Source of the DNA: Streptomyces macrolidinus
GTDB taxonomy: Bacteria; Actinomycetota; Actinomycetes; Streptomycetales; Streptomycetaceae
Reading direction: 5' to 3'
DNA length: 64,000 bases
NCBI RefSeq assembly: GCF_023887685.1
Contig: NZ_JAMWMR010000012.1
Location: forward strand, 62,001 to 126,000
In this document: piece after piece, positions 51,340-60,821 of the stretch
How positions within the stretch are numbered: the stretch's first letter is position 1
Layout of the letters: every line of letters begins with the position of its first letter
Position numbers and translations under genes: made by a program
Notes under the pieces: model-generated
The model's input: only the letters and a program-made list of their open reading frames with translations
What the model was told of the DNA's origin: nothing
Databases searched by the model: none

Positions 51340-52734
51340 TCAGTGGCGGGACGGGGTGAAGACGAGGCGCCGGTCGGCCGGTGAGTAGCCGCTGAGGGTC
51401 ACGGTCGGGCCGTGCGTCGGCAGTGACGGGTCGGGGAAGTCGGCCGGCATCGGTGCCCGTCCCTCGGCGCGGCGGTCCACCGTCGCGAAGTCCGGCGGGA
51501 AGGGCGCGGCCGTCTCGATCAGCCGCTGGTAGAACTCCAGCCACCGCGCGTTGTCGAAGCTCACGGCGGCGATGACCCGGCCCTGGTAGCCGTACGCCGC
51601 GACGAACCGCCGCTCGGCCCGCGACCCCTGCGTGATCATGATCTGCTCGCCCATGCCGGGGACTCCGACCGACTTGATGTTCACGCCGAACTGCGCCGAC
51701 CAGAAGGCGGGCACCCAGATGTGCGGGCGCCGCTCGGAGCTGGCGCTGATCATGTTGTGCGCGGCGGTCTCGGCCTGGGTGACGGCGTTGCCCCAGTGTT
51801 CGAGGGAGAGGAACTGGTAGCCGAACAGCGGGTGCGGGGACCGTGCCACGTCACCGGCGACGAAGATGTCGTCGGTGACGATGCCCCGGAAGTCGAAGGC
51901 GCGGCAGCCCGCGTCGCAGGCGATGCCGCGGGGCCCGGCGCCGAGCCCGGATCCGGCCAGCCATTCGGTGTTGCGGGTCGCGCCCAGCGACACGACCACG
52001 ACGTCCGTCTCGACGCTGGTGCCGTCGGACAGGTGGGCGGCCCGCACCCGGCCCGCGGCGTCGCCTTCCAGGGCGGTGACCATGACCCCGGTGCGCAGAT
52101 CCACACCGTGCTCGCGCTGCAACTCCCCGGCCACCGCCCCGATCACCCCGCCGAGGGCTCCCACCAGCGGCGCGTCCGCGCGTTCCGCCACGGTGACCGC
52201 GATGCCCCGCTCCCGGCAGGCGGAGGCGATCTCCGAACCGGTGAAGCCGGCGCCGATGACGAACACCCTGCCCGGCGAGGAGTCCAGCCGCCGCCGGAAG
52301 CGGACCGCGTCGTCGCGGGTGCGCAGGACGAACACCCCGTCCAGCCGAGCCTCCGACTCCCTCGGCCAGGGTCTCGCCCGTACGCCGGTCGCGATCAGCA
52401 GCCGGTCGTACGCCACCTCGTCGCCGTCGGCGAGGCGCACCCGCTTGGCCGCGGTGTCCAGGCCGGTCGCCGCCACGCCGAGCCGCCAGGTGGCGTCGAT
52501 CTCCCGGCGCCGGGGCAGCTCGGTGTGGTGCGGGGACGCCTTGCCGAGGAGCACCGCCTTGGACAGCGGCGGGCGGTCGTAGGGTTCGTACGGCTCGTCA
52601 CCGATCAGCGTGAGGGAACCGGCGAACCCCTCGGCGCGCAAGGTCTCGGCGGCCCGCAGTCCCGCGAGCGAGGCGCCGACGATCACGATCCGGCCCTCGC
52701 GTCTGAGCCATCGCAGGAAGTCGTCACCGGCCAT
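51340..52734 (-). CDS. FAD-dependent ferredoxin reductase
   Basis: 464 aa, longer than the usual ~400-420 aa through a C-terminal extension. FAD motif IVIVGASLAGLRAAETL, NAD(P) motif VFVIGAGFTGSEIA and FAD-contact motif DIFVAGDVAR are present. Transfers electrons from NAD(P)H to the adjacent ferredoxin. ATG at 52734, overlapping the ferredoxin end by 11 nt, so translation is coupled. Confidence 0.9.
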   Translation of the reverse strand: MAGDDFLRWLRREGRIVIVGASLAGLRAAETLRAEGFAGSLTLIGDEPYEPYDRPPLSKAVLLGKASPHHTELPRRREIDATWRLGVAATGLDTAAKRVRLADGDEVAYDRLLIATGVRARPWPRESEARLDGVFVLRTRDDAVRFRRRLDSSPGRVFVIGAGFTGSEIASACRERGIAVTVAERADAPLVGALGGVIGAVAGELQREHGVDLRTGVMVTALEGDAAGRVRAAHLSDGTSVETDVVVVSLGATRNTEWLAGSGLGAGPRGIACDAGCRAFDFRGIVTDDIFVAGDVARSPHPLFGYQFLSLEHWGNAVTQAETAAHNMISASSERRPHIWVPAFWSAQFGVNIKSVGVPGMGEQIMITQGSRAERRFVAAYGYQGRVIAAVSFDNARWLEFYQRLIETAAPFPPDFATVDRRAEGRAPMPADFPDPSLPTHGPTVTLSGYSPADRRLVFTPSRH

Positions 52735-52978
52735 GGAGGACCGCCTCCCCGGTCCCGGCGGCCGTCTCGCCCGTCTCGCCCGTGCCGTCCAGTCCCTCGG
52801 CCGTGATCGCCTGCACCGGGCAGGCCGCGACGGCGCGGGCCAGTCGCTCCCGCTGCACCTCGTCGGGGTGCGGGTCGTAGACGAGCGCTTCCTCGCCGTG
52901 CAGGGCGAAGACGTCCGGCGCGAAGAACACGCACTGCGCGTATCCCTGGCATCTGTTGAGATCGACGACAAGCCTCAT
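52724..52978 (-). CDS. [3Fe-4S] ferredoxin
   Basis: 84 aa. Cluster ligands are Cys10, Cys16 (CQGYAQC) and Cys53 (ACPVQAI); a non-Cys residue (Tyr13) at the fourth position indicates a 3Fe-4S cluster typical of P450 partners. The C-terminus has an acidic, Thr/Gly-rich tail. ATG at 52978, five bases after GGAG; a GTG at 52984 is possible. First gene of the P450 operon. Confidence 0.9.
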   Translation of the reverse strand: MRLVVDLNRCQGYAQCVFFAPDVFALHGEEALVYDPHPDEVQRERLARAVAACPVQAITAEGLDGTGETGETAAGTGEAVLHGR

Positions 52979-53134
52979 CCGCACTCCGCCCCTTCCGGCG
53001 GCCAGGTCCGTGGAGCACCACGGCGCGGCGGGCGCCCCGGACGGCGGTCATCTCCCCGCAGCCCAGCATCGAAGACGGAACGGGACCCCGCGCTCCGGGG
53101 CACGCCGAAGGAGTGACCGGACGCCCGAGGGGCG

Positions 53135-54220
53135 TTACGGGAGCCCGGCGTCCGGGGTCGTTCCGCCGTGGTGCGGGCGGTGGCGCAGCAGGAGCATGGC
53201 GGCGTCGTCGTGCAGCGGGCCGTTCACATGGTGCAGCAGGTCCTGGCGCAGGGTCTCCAGCGCGGACTCGGCATCGTTGTCCTTGAGCAGGTGGGCCCGG
53301 TCCTCCAAGGGGTAGAACCGGCCGTCCTCGTCGCGGGCCTCGGTGATCCCGTCGGTGTACAGGAGCAGTTGGTCACCGGGGAGGAAGTCGGTGCGGTACG
53401 GCTCCGGGCGCACCGTCCCGTGCGCGCCCAGTCCGAGGGGCAGCGCGTAGGCGGGGGGTTCGGGCCAGGTGACGGTGGTGTCGGCGCGGATCAGCAGGGG
53501 TGCCGGATGGCCGAAGTTGAGGAAGGTGGCCTCCTCGCCTCGCACCTCGGCGAGGATCGCGGTGACGAACTTCTCGCCGTCCAACTGCCGGTCGACGGCC
53601 CGCTCCAGCCTGCGCCCGACCTCCGCGAGGTCCGTCTCGTCCGGGGCCGCCTCGCGGAAGGCACCGAGCACCACGGCCGCGGTCTCCACCGCTTCCAGCC
53701 CTTTGCCCTGGACGTCGCCGACGATGACCCGTACGCCGTGCGGGGTGGCGACGACCTCGTAGAGGTCACCGCCGATCCGCGCCTCGGCGACGGCGGACAT
53801 GTAGGAGACGGCCGCACGGAGCTGCCCGGCCAGCCGGGGCACGGGCTTGAGCAGCACGCGCTGCGCCGCTTCGGCGATCGAGCGGACGCTGTCGAGTTCC
53901 GCCTCCCGCTTCTGGCGCATGGAGACGGCCACGAGCCCCGCCGCGGTGACGCCGATGACCGAGGCGATGGTCATCGAACCGCGCCGGACGTCGGACAGCT
54001 CCTCGTACCAGCCGAGGCCCGCGCAGAGCAGCAGCGCGATCACGCCGATGCCCGCGGTGCGCCGCCAGCCGCCCACCAGCGAGGCGAAGGCCGGGCCGAG
54101 GGACATCAGGGGCAGGAAGCCGAGGGAGGGTCCGGCGGCGACATCGGCCGCGCCGACCGCGGCCATCATGGCGAAGGGCAGCACGGACAACACCGTCGAA
54201 CGGCGGTAGTACCTCTCCAC
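53135..54220 (-). CDS. Membrane-anchored SpoIIE/PP2C phosphatase
   Basis: 361 aa. Four short hydrophobic segments fill the first ~100 residues (VLSVLPFAMMAAVGAADVAAG, GVIALLLCAGLGW, ASVIGVTAAGLVAVS). The PP2C/SpoIIE domain (about 130-355) has the metal-binding Asp in GGDLYEVV and VGDVQGKGLEA, and LLLYTDGITEARDEDG. No sensory PAS or GAF domain. Likely acts on anti-sigma-factor antagonists. GTG at 54220 with GGGAGG four bases upstream. Confidence 0.85.
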   Translation of the reverse strand: MERYYRRSTVLSVLPFAMMAAVGAADVAAGPSLGFLPLMSLGPAFASLVGGWRRTAGIGVIALLLCAGLGWYEELSDVRRGSMTIASVIGVTAAGLVAVSMRQKREAELDSVRSIAEAAQRVLLKPVPRLAGQLRAAVSYMSAVAEARIGGDLYEVVATPHGVRVIVGDVQGKGLEAVETAAVVLGAFREAAPDETDLAEVGRRLERAVDRQLDGEKFVTAILAEVRGEEATFLNFGHPAPLLIRADTTVTWPEPPAYALPLGLGAHGTVRPEPYRTDFLPGDQLLLYTDGITEARDEDGRFYPLEDRAHLLKDNDAESALETLRQDLLHHVNGPLHDDAAMLLLRHRPHHGGTTPDAGLP

Positions 54221-54633
54221 ATGCCCTCCCCAGTGCGTCGGCGACGCCCCCGTGCGGATCCGCGTTCGCCCCGCGCCTTGCGTCCCGACGGCCTGCCGTC
54301 GGCTCTCTTCGCGCCCGCGCACGCGGGCCCTGTACCCGAGGGCCCCGCACACGAGCAAGATCCATCGTCGCAGACATCGCTGTCGGGCCTCTATCACAAG
54401 TACGGATGAAAACCTGATCGGGTTCCGTTCCGGGGCGCGCGGATGACGCGAACGCGCCCGCCGGGGCGGACGCCACGTCCGCGTGGTTCGCTCGTGTATC
54501 GGGGTGTTCTCCGGCCCCGATGCGGTGTCAAGATCGTTGCCTGGCAGGCGACTTGACGAAGGGCCAGGCGCACCGGGACCGCCAGGCGTACGCTGCGCAC
54601 CGGTCAAGGGCACGACGGGGAGGAACAGGGTCG
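54221..54633. other. 413-nt divergent region
   Basis: No gene is supported between the SpoIIE-phosphatase gene and the TPR/propeller gene. It includes a locally AT-richer patch near 54390-54425, a plausible promoter location, but I cannot assign elements. No Dos-type box is present. Confidence 0.5.
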
Positions 54634-57600
54634 ATGAACGACGCGAGCGGACGCGGAGGCTGGCTGCGCAGGAGACGGGAGCGGCGCCTCAGGCAGAACC
54701 TCGACGCGCTCCAGGGCACGCTGGCGACGATGGGCATGACCTACGCGAGTCTGACGGAGCGGTTGGACCAGCTGGTTTTGGACGGCCAGGTCGAGGAGGC
54801 GATGCGGCTGGCCGAGGCCGCGCGGGCCGGCGGGCAGCCCGACATGGTGGCGGGGGCCGAGATCTTCACCTGCCTGTGGGAGACGGTGAACGACCGCTAC
54901 GCCGAAGCACTCGCGGCGCTGGACCGCGCGCTGGCCCTCGTCGGAGCGCAGGCCGAAGGGGACGTCGCCTACCACCGGGGCGTGATCTACGCACGGACGG
55001 GCGACCTCGAACGGGCGGCCGAACATCTCGCCCTGGCCGCCGACTCCGGCGTGGAGCGGGTGGCGGTGAACGCCGCCGTCGCCCTCGGCCATATGCACGT
55101 GGAGGCCGGACAGGACGAGCGCGCGCTGCCGTTGCTGCGCCGGGCGCACGCGTCCGGGCAGGCGTCCGTCGCCCTGCGCGCCGCGTTCGACCTCGCCGTG
55201 CTGGCGCAGCGCGCGGGTGACCTCGCCGCGGCCCGCGAGCTGTACGAGGAGGCCACGGGCGTCGACAGCCCCGCGATGGCGGAGCGGGCACGCATAGCAC
55301 TGAGCGAGGTGCTGGCCGAACTCGGCGCGTACGACGAGGCCAGGGCGTGTCTGGAGGCGCTGACCGAGGCGGACCCGGACCCCCACCTCGCCGCGGCGGT
55401 GGCGATCGACGTGGCTCGGATGTACCACGCGGAGGGCGACCTGCGGGAAGCCGAACGGCGGTTGCGTACCGTCGCCGAGGCGCCGGAGCACCGGCACGTG
55501 CAGCGGGCCCGGTTCGTACTCGGCACGATCCTCCTCGAGTCCGGCGACGCCGAGGGGGCCGTCGGCGAACTGCGGGCCGCCGCCGAGGGAGCGGACCCGA
55601 GCCTGGCCTACGAGGCCACCCTCCATCTGCGCGGCGTGCTGACCGACGACGCCCGGTTCCTGGTCACCGCCGACCCGGCCACGGTCATGCCGTTGCTCGA
55701 CCTGGCGACGGGCGCGGTCGCCGATGTGTACCGGACGTCGGCCGAGGTGCACGGCCCCGCCTCCGCCGCCGTACGCCGCCAGGTGCTCGCGCTGGACGCC
55801 GCGCGCCGCGGGGACCTCGCGCTGTCGTCGCGGATCAGCGCGGTACCGCTGCCGGACGCCCCCGCCCCTCGGTGGAACCGCGTCGAGTGGTCCACCGGCA
55901 CACAACTCGGCGGGTTCCGCTTCGTCCTGGCCGCCCATGAGAGCGATGTGACCACCGTGGTCACGGCCACGGTCGAGGGCCGTCCGGTCGCGGTCTCCGG
56001 CGGCGCGGACGGCGTGATCCGGGTGTGGGACCTGCTCACCGGAGAGGAGAGCGGTTCGGCCCTACGGGGGCACGAGGCCGAGGTGACCTCCCTGGCCGTG
56101 GCTGTGGTGGACGGCCGTACGCTGCTGGTCAGCGGCAGCCGCGACCGGACGGCACGCGTCTGGGACATGACGGCTCGTCGGCTCGTCCACCCGCCTCTGG
56201 CCGACCACCCGGACCGGGTGACCGCGGTGGCGACGGCCGTGGTCCGCGGCCGTGCCGTGGCCGTCACGGGCGACGACCGGGGAGCCGTACGGGTCTGGGA
56301 CCTGACCACGGGCAAGCAGGTCGGCACGGCTCTGGTCGGCGGCACGACGGTACGCGCGCTGGCGACGGCGGTGGTCGGCCGCCGCACGGTGGCGCTCGTG
56401 GGCGACGACAAGGGGTGCGTACGGTTCTGGGACCTCGCCAAGGGCAAGCAGGTCCAGGGGCCGCTCGACCTCCGGAACGGCTCGGTGGAGTGTCTGACGA
56501 CGGCGGTCGTGCAGGGCCGCACGGTCGGGATCGCCGGCAGCTTCGGCGGCGACGTCGTCGTCTGGGACCTGGCGACCGACGAGCAGGTGGGCGCGCCGCT
56601 CCCGGGTGGCGTCAACTGGGCCCAAGGGGTGGCCCTGGCACGGTCGGACGGTCATCCCTTCGTGGTCACCGGCGGCCCGGTCCGCGTGGCCCGGATCCGT
56701 GACCTGGCCACCGGCGAGGAGCTGGGGTCCGTCTTCACCGGGTCCGTCGGCTATGTCTCCGCGGTGGCCGTCGCCGAGGCCGAGGGGCGACTCCTCGCCG
56801 TCCTCGCCTGCGCCGACGGGAAGCTCCGGGTGTGGGAACCGCCTGTCGACGCGCCCCCGTCCGCCCCCGCGTCCGGCCATGACGACTCCGTGGCCGCGCT
56901 CACGACGACGGAGCTGGACGGCCGCGCTCTGCTCGTCAGCGTGGACCAGGGTGGCACGGGCCGCATATGGGACCTGGCCACGGGCGAGCCGGTCGGTGAA
57001 CCGCTCGTCGGCCACGGGAACATGCTGCGGTCGGTGGTGACGACGGAGATCGAGGGCCGCCTCACGGTGGTCACCGGCGCCTACAACGAGGACGTCAGGC
57101 TGTGGGACGCGGCCACCGGAGCCCCGCTGGGAGAACCGCTGACGCTCGACGGCGGCGCCGATGCCCTCGCGACGACACAGGTCGACGGCCGCCCTGTCCT
57201 GATCACCGGCGGCCTGAGCGGAGAGGTCCACTTCTGGGACCTGACCACCCGTCGCCTGCTGCACGGGCCGCTGCCGGGCCATGTCGACGGCGTGAAGGGC
57301 GTGGTCCTCGCGCGGCTGGACGGCCGGTCCGTCGTGGTCACCGTGGATGCCTGCGGTGTGGTCCTGGCGTGGGACCCGGCGACGGGCACCCAGGTCGGCA
57401 CCCGCTTCACCGTCCTGGAGGCGCTGGACGAGGACGACGACGAGCGCGAGGACGAGAGCGAGGACGAGGAGTTCCTCGACGGGGTGGCGATCGTCGTCCT
57501 CGACGGCCGCCCGGTCCTCGTCACGACCTGGGAGGTGAGCGACAAGGCGGTCCTGCGGATGTGGGACCTGGCGACCGGTACGGCCATGGGCGAGCCCTTG

Positions 57601-57834
57601 GCCGTCCACGACGTCCAGGCCTCCGCGCTGACGACCGCCGTCATCGACGGCCGCACGGTCGCTCTCACCGGCAGCGACGACGGCAGGATCCGGATGTGGG
57701 ACCTGACCACCCGTGAACAGATCGGCCCCGACGGGGTGGTGACCTCCGGGGTCGGCGCGTTGACGGTGGCGCCCGACGGGCGGCTGGCCGTGGCGTACGA
57801 CGCGGAGGTGACGGTCCTGGCCGAAGGGAACTGA
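54634..57834 (+). CDS. TPR plus WD40-like beta-propeller protein
   Basis: 1066 aa, soluble. Residues about 40-340 are TPR-like helical repeats (AYHRGVIYARTGDLERAAEHL). Residues about 430-1066 contain some 13 WD40-like units with variations of VxGRxVAVTGxxDGxVRxWDLxTG, enough for one or two propellers. A very acidic insertion lies near residues 930-948. It resembles the propeller parts of Streptomyces NTPase-WD40 proteins, but no NTPase or kinase domain is present. ATG at 54634 with GGGGAGGAA upstream. Probably a scaffold; partners unknown. Confidence 0.83.
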   Translation: MNDASGRGGWLRRRRERRLRQNLDALQGTLATMGMTYASLTERLDQLVLDGQVEEAMRLAEAARAGGQPDMVAGAEIFTCLWETVNDRYAEALAALDRALALVGAQAEGDVAYHRGVIYARTGDLERAAEHLALAADSGVERVAVNAAVALGHMHVEAGQDERALPLLRRAHASGQASVALRAAFDLAVLAQRAGDLAAARELYEEATGVDSPAMAERARIALSEVLAELGAYDEARACLEALTEADPDPHLAAAVAIDVARMYHAEGDLREAERRLRTVAEAPEHRHVQRARFVLGTILLESGDAEGAVGELRAAAEGADPSLAYEATLHLRGVLTDDARFLVTADPATVMPLLDLATGAVADVYRTSAEVHGPASAAVRRQVLALDAARRGDLALSSRISAVPLPDAPAPRWNRVEWSTGTQLGGFRFVLAAHESDVTTVVTATVEGRPVAVSGGADGVIRVWDLLTGEESGSALRGHEAEVTSLAVAVVDGRTLLVSGSRDRTARVWDMTARRLVHPPLADHPDRVTAVATAVVRGRAVAVTGDDRGAVRVWDLTTGKQVGTALVGGTTVRALATAVVGRRTVALVGDDKGCVRFWDLAKGKQVQGPLDLRNGSVECLTTAVVQGRTVGIAGSFGGDVVVWDLATDEQVGAPLPGGVNWAQGVALARSDGHPFVVTGGPVRVARIRDLATGEELGSVFTGSVGYVSAVAVAEAEGRLLAVLACADGKLRVWEPPVDAPPSAPASGHDDSVAALTTTELDGRALLVSVDQGGTGRIWDLATGEPVGEPLVGHGNMLRSVVTTEIEGRLTVVTGAYNEDVRLWDAATGAPLGEPLTLDGGADALATTQVDGRPVLITGGLSGEVHFWDLTTRRLLHGPLPGHVDGVKGVVLARLDGRSVVVTVDACGVVLAWDPATGTQVGTRFTVLEALDEDDDEREDESEDEEFLDGVAIVVLDGRPVLVTTWEVSDKAVLRMWDLATGTAMGEPLAVHDVQASALTTAVIDGRTVALTGSDDGRIRMWDLTTREQIGPDGVVTSGVGALTVAPDGRLAVAYDAEVTVLAEGN

Positions 57835-57840
57835 ACCTCT

Positions 57841-57877
57841 CCGGTGCGGTGAAGCGCGTACGGCTTCACCGCACCGG
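57841..57877. terminator. Strong bidirectional hairpin terminator
   Basis: A perfect 15-bp stem, CCGGTGCGGTGAAGC (57841-57855) against 57863-57877, with a 7-nt loop, placed exactly between the convergent propeller-protein and MFS genes. Confidence 0.85.
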
Positions 57878-57884
57878 AGGCCGG

Positions 57885-59327
57885 TCAGGCCTCGGCCCCG
57901 GCACGCTCGGGCGCGACGGCCTGCTCGGCACCGGCGGGGCGCGCGGCCGGGATCAGCGCCGCGATGCCCGCGGAGACGAGCGCGAGAGCGCCGCCGACCA
58001 GCAGCGCGGTACGGAAGCCGCTCTCGGAGGCGAAGGTGTAGCCGCCCATGGTGGTGGTCATCTGGGCGAGGATCACGCCGATGACGGCGGCGCCGATCGA
58101 GGTGCCCAGCGAACGCATCAGCGTGTTGAAGCCGTTGGCGGCGGCGGTCTCGGAGAGCGGAACGGAACTCATGATCAACGCGGGCATCGCACCGTAGGCG
58201 AGGCCCACACCGCTGCTGGTGACGATACCGACCAGCATCAGCCCCCAGGCGGAGCCCATGAGCGCCATGGACACGCCGTAGCCCGCGGCGATGACGAGGG
58301 CACCGCTGATGAGGGTGAACTTCGGCCCGCGTGCGTTCGTGAGCTTCCCGCCCAGCGGGGAGACGACCATCATCATGAGCCCGCCGGGCGCCATCCACAG
58401 ACCGGCCGCCAGCATCGACTGCCCCAGCCCGTAGCCGGTGGCCTTGGGGAACTGCAGCAACTGCGGCAGCACGAGCATGCTGGCGTACATACCGAAGCCG
58501 ATGAAGACCGAGGCCACGTTGGTGATCAGCACCCGGGGGCGGGCCGTGGTCCGCAGGTCGATCAGCGGCTCCTTGGTACGCACCTCCCACAGGCCCCAGA
58601 CCACCAGCACCACGACGGCGGCGACGAACAGCCCGATCGTGGTCGCCGAACCCCAGCCCCAGTCGGCCCCGTTGGAGACCGCGAGCAGCAGGCAGACCAG
58701 GCCGACGCCGAGACCGAGGGCGCCGAGAACGTCGAAGCGCTGCCCCTTGGCGCCGGCCGGCACGTCCGGGACCAGGAACCAGATCAGTATCGAGACGAGG
58801 GCGGCCAGGACCGCGGAGCCCCAGAACAGGACGCGCCAGTTCGCGTACTGGGCGACCGCCGCGGCGATCGGCAGGCCGAGGGCGCCACCGATGCCCATGG
58901 AAGCGCTGACCAGGGCGATGGAGGAGCTGAGCTTCTCCGCGGGGACCACGTCCCGCAGAAGGGCGATACCGAGGGGCAGCATGCCCATGCCCATGCCCTG
59001 CAGCCCACGCCCGACGATCATGGGCACGACGGAGGAGGAGAGGGCGCACACCACCGAGCCCGCCACCAGGGGCACACAGCACACGAGCAGCATGCGGCGC
59101 TTGCCCAGCAGGTCGCCGAGGCGCCCGGACACCGGGACGCAGACCGCCGCCACCAGCAAGGTGACCGTGATCACCCAGGCCGCGTTCGAGGACGTGGTGT
59201 GCAGGATCTGCGGCAGCTTCGCGATCAGCGGCGTGACCAGGGTCTGCATGATCGCCGCCGTGATACCGGCGAGCGCCAGGGTGGCGACCACGCCGCCTGG
59301 GCGGGCTGTTGACTGGGGGGCGCCCAT
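57885..59327 (-). CDS. MFS drug-efflux transporter, DHA2 type
   Basis: 480 aa with about 14 transmembrane helices. Motif A-like GRLGDLLGKRRMLL after TM2 and the TM5 region GIGGALGLPIAAAV fit drug:H+ antiporters of the EmrB/QacA kind. ATG at 59327 with GAGGAG eight bases upstream. Divergent from the MarR gene at 59499, with an AT-rich intergenic region containing an inverted repeat, so the regulator probably represses it. Confidence 0.9.
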   Translation of the reverse strand: MGAPQSTARPGGVVATLALAGITAAIMQTLVTPLIAKLPQILHTTSSNAAWVITVTLLVAAVCVPVSGRLGDLLGKRRMLLVCCVPLVAGSVVCALSSSVVPMIVGRGLQGMGMGMLPLGIALLRDVVPAEKLSSSIALVSASMGIGGALGLPIAAAVAQYANWRVLFWGSAVLAALVSILIWFLVPDVPAGAKGQRFDVLGALGLGVGLVCLLLAVSNGADWGWGSATTIGLFVAAVVVLVVWGLWEVRTKEPLIDLRTTARPRVLITNVASVFIGFGMYASMLVLPQLLQFPKATGYGLGQSMLAAGLWMAPGGLMMMVVSPLGGKLTNARGPKFTLISGALVIAAGYGVSMALMGSAWGLMLVGIVTSSGVGLAYGAMPALIMSSVPLSETAAANGFNTLMRSLGTSIGAAVIGVILAQMTTTMGGYTFASESGFRTALLVGGALALVSAGIAALIPAARPAGAEQAVAPERAGAEA

Positions 59328-59375
59328 AGGGGGACTCCTCGGATGTCTTTCGGGAACAGGGAGACAAGGATGTGC

Positions 59376-59389
59376 ATCGTACACACGAT
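59376..59389. promoter_or_regulatory. Candidate MarR operator between MFS and MarR genes
   Basis: ATCGT (59376-59380) and ACGAT (59385-59389) form an inverted repeat across ACAC, inside a strikingly AT-rich patch (59365-59420) that also contains two TGCATCG-type elements. Position and symmetry fit a MarR dimer site controlling the divergent MFS gene. Confidence 0.5.
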
Positions 59390-59498
59390 ATGCATCGACC
59401 ATATGATGTGGTGCGTACATGCTGCGTGAGAGGATGAAAGGTGCCGCGCGCTGGAGAGACGGAGTGCGACGGCCGCACGAAGCAGGAGGCTCACGCAC

Positions 59499-59954
59499 AT
59501 GAACAGGCCGACGCACGAGGTCGAGTACGAGCAGATGCTGCTCAGCCGCCACAGCTTCCTGCACCAGAGAGGCGGCCGTCTCCAGAACAGCACGCTGGAG
59601 CGCAGCGCCTACATCCTGCTCAGCCGCATAGACGTGCAGGGGCCGATGTCGATCGGTGAACTGAGCGACGCCTTCGGGCTCGACGCCTCCACCCTCAACC
59701 GCCAGACCGCCGCCGCGATGCGCGCGGGTCTCGTCGAGCGCATCCCGGATCCGGACGGCGGCATGGCCCGCAAGTTCCGCATCACCGACAAGGGCGAACG
59801 CTCGCTGGAGGAGGAGCGCGCGGGCATCGTCGACAGCCTGGACCAGGTCATGGCCGACTGGCCGGAGGACGACATCGCCGCCTTCGCGGGCTACCTCAAG
59901 CGCTTCAACATCAGCATCGAACGCATCGCCGGTCGCCCCTGGCCCCGCCCGTAA
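59499..59954 (+). CDS. MarR-family transcriptional regulator
   Basis: 151 aa winged-helix repressor. The DNA-binding domain covers about 35-105 (LLSRIDVQGPMSIGELSDAFGLDASTLNRQTAAAMRAGLVER, then wing DPDGGMARKFRIT); helices at both ends form the dimer interface. ATG at 59499 with AGGAGG upstream. Divergent from the MFS efflux gene and likely its ligand-responsive repressor. Confidence 0.9.
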   Translation: MNRPTHEVEYEQMLLSRHSFLHQRGGRLQNSTLERSAYILLSRIDVQGPMSIGELSDAFGLDASTLNRQTAAAMRAGLVERIPDPDGGMARKFRITDKGERSLEEERAGIVDSLDQVMADWPEDDIAAFAGYLKRFNISIERIAGRPWPRP

Positions 59955-60077
59955 CAGGCGCCGCACCCGACCCGTACGCCCCGTAGCGGCACCCCGGCAC
60001 CCCGGCACCCCTTCACCCTCCCTCACCCACCGCACCCGGCTGACTACGATCGGCGCGGGACGTCGGGAGGAGCGGTG

Positions 60078-60821
60078 ATGGCGGCGCGCCAGGGACCTGC
60101 GGACGGCGGTACGGAACGGGACGGCGAGCCGGGGCGGGCGCTGCGCGTCGCCGTGGTGGTGCTGGTGGCCGCGTCCGGCGCGGTGGAGGCCATCTCCTTC
60201 ACGGCCCTCGACCATGTCTTCGCCGGTGTCATGACGAGCAATCTGGCCCTGCTGGGCATGGCGATCGGCCGGTCCAGCGGCGCGGGCGTCACCGCGGCAC
60301 TGCTGGCGCTGGCGGGGTTCGGCGCGGGCGCGACGGTGGTCGCCTGGGTGACCCACGGCCGGAAGGGCGTCCCCGCGTACTGGCCGCCCCGCGTGCTGCT
60401 CTGCCTGGCCGGTGAGGTCGCGCTGCTCGCGGTGGGCGCGGGCGTCTGGGCGGCCTCGGGCGGGGCGCCGGGGGCGGTGGCCCGGGACGCGTTGCAGTGC
60501 GGGGCGGCGCTGGCGATGGGCGCGCAGGCAGCGGCGATGGTGGCGGCCGGGCGGGCCGCGGCGCCGACGACGTATCTGACAGGGACGCTCGCCACCTACA
60601 TCGTGCGGGGCGTGGGCAGGGCCTCCGCGAGGCCCGACCGATGGGTCCCGGCCCGGTTCGGGGCGCTGATCGCGGGCGCGGCGGCTGCCCTGGCGCTGCG
60701 CCGGGCCGCGCCCGCGTGGGCCGGAACGCTCCCCCTGGTCCTGGTCATGGCCGCCGTCCTGACCGCCTGCGGCCCTCTCCTGGCGCGGCGGTCGGCGACG
60801 GGCGGCCGGACCGGTACGTAG
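60078..60821 (+). CDS. DUF1275 (YoaK-like) membrane protein
   Basis: 247 aa with about six transmembrane helices. DUF1275 hallmarks are present: SGAVEAISFTALDHVFAGVMTSNLALLG and a TTYLTGTLATYI motif in the second half. Function of the family is unknown. ATG at 60078, seven bases after GGAGG. Its TAG stop lies at the very edge of the large palindrome that follows. Confidence 0.85.
   Translation: MAARQGPADGGTERDGEPGRALRVAVVVLVAASGAVEAISFTALDHVFAGVMTSNLALLGMAIGRSSGAGVTAALLALAGFGAGATVVAWVTHGRKGVPAYWPPRVLLCLAGEVALLAVGAGVWAASGGAPGAVARDALQCGAALAMGAQAAAMVAAGRAAAPTTYLTGTLATYIVRGVGRASARPDRWVPARFGALIAGAAAALALRRAAPAWAGTLPLVLVMAAVLTACGPLLARRSATGGRTGT

Noticed and set aside
56062..59478. 1138-codon minus-strand open frame spanning the propeller gene and MFS gene
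   Set aside because: Runs antisense through real WD40 repeats and in another frame through the transporter; the His/Arg-rich sequence has no family.
59987..60016. GGCACCCC simple repeat as a regulatory element
   Set aside because: Three short copies in a C-rich gap after the MarR gene; too simple and GC-biased to distinguish from background.
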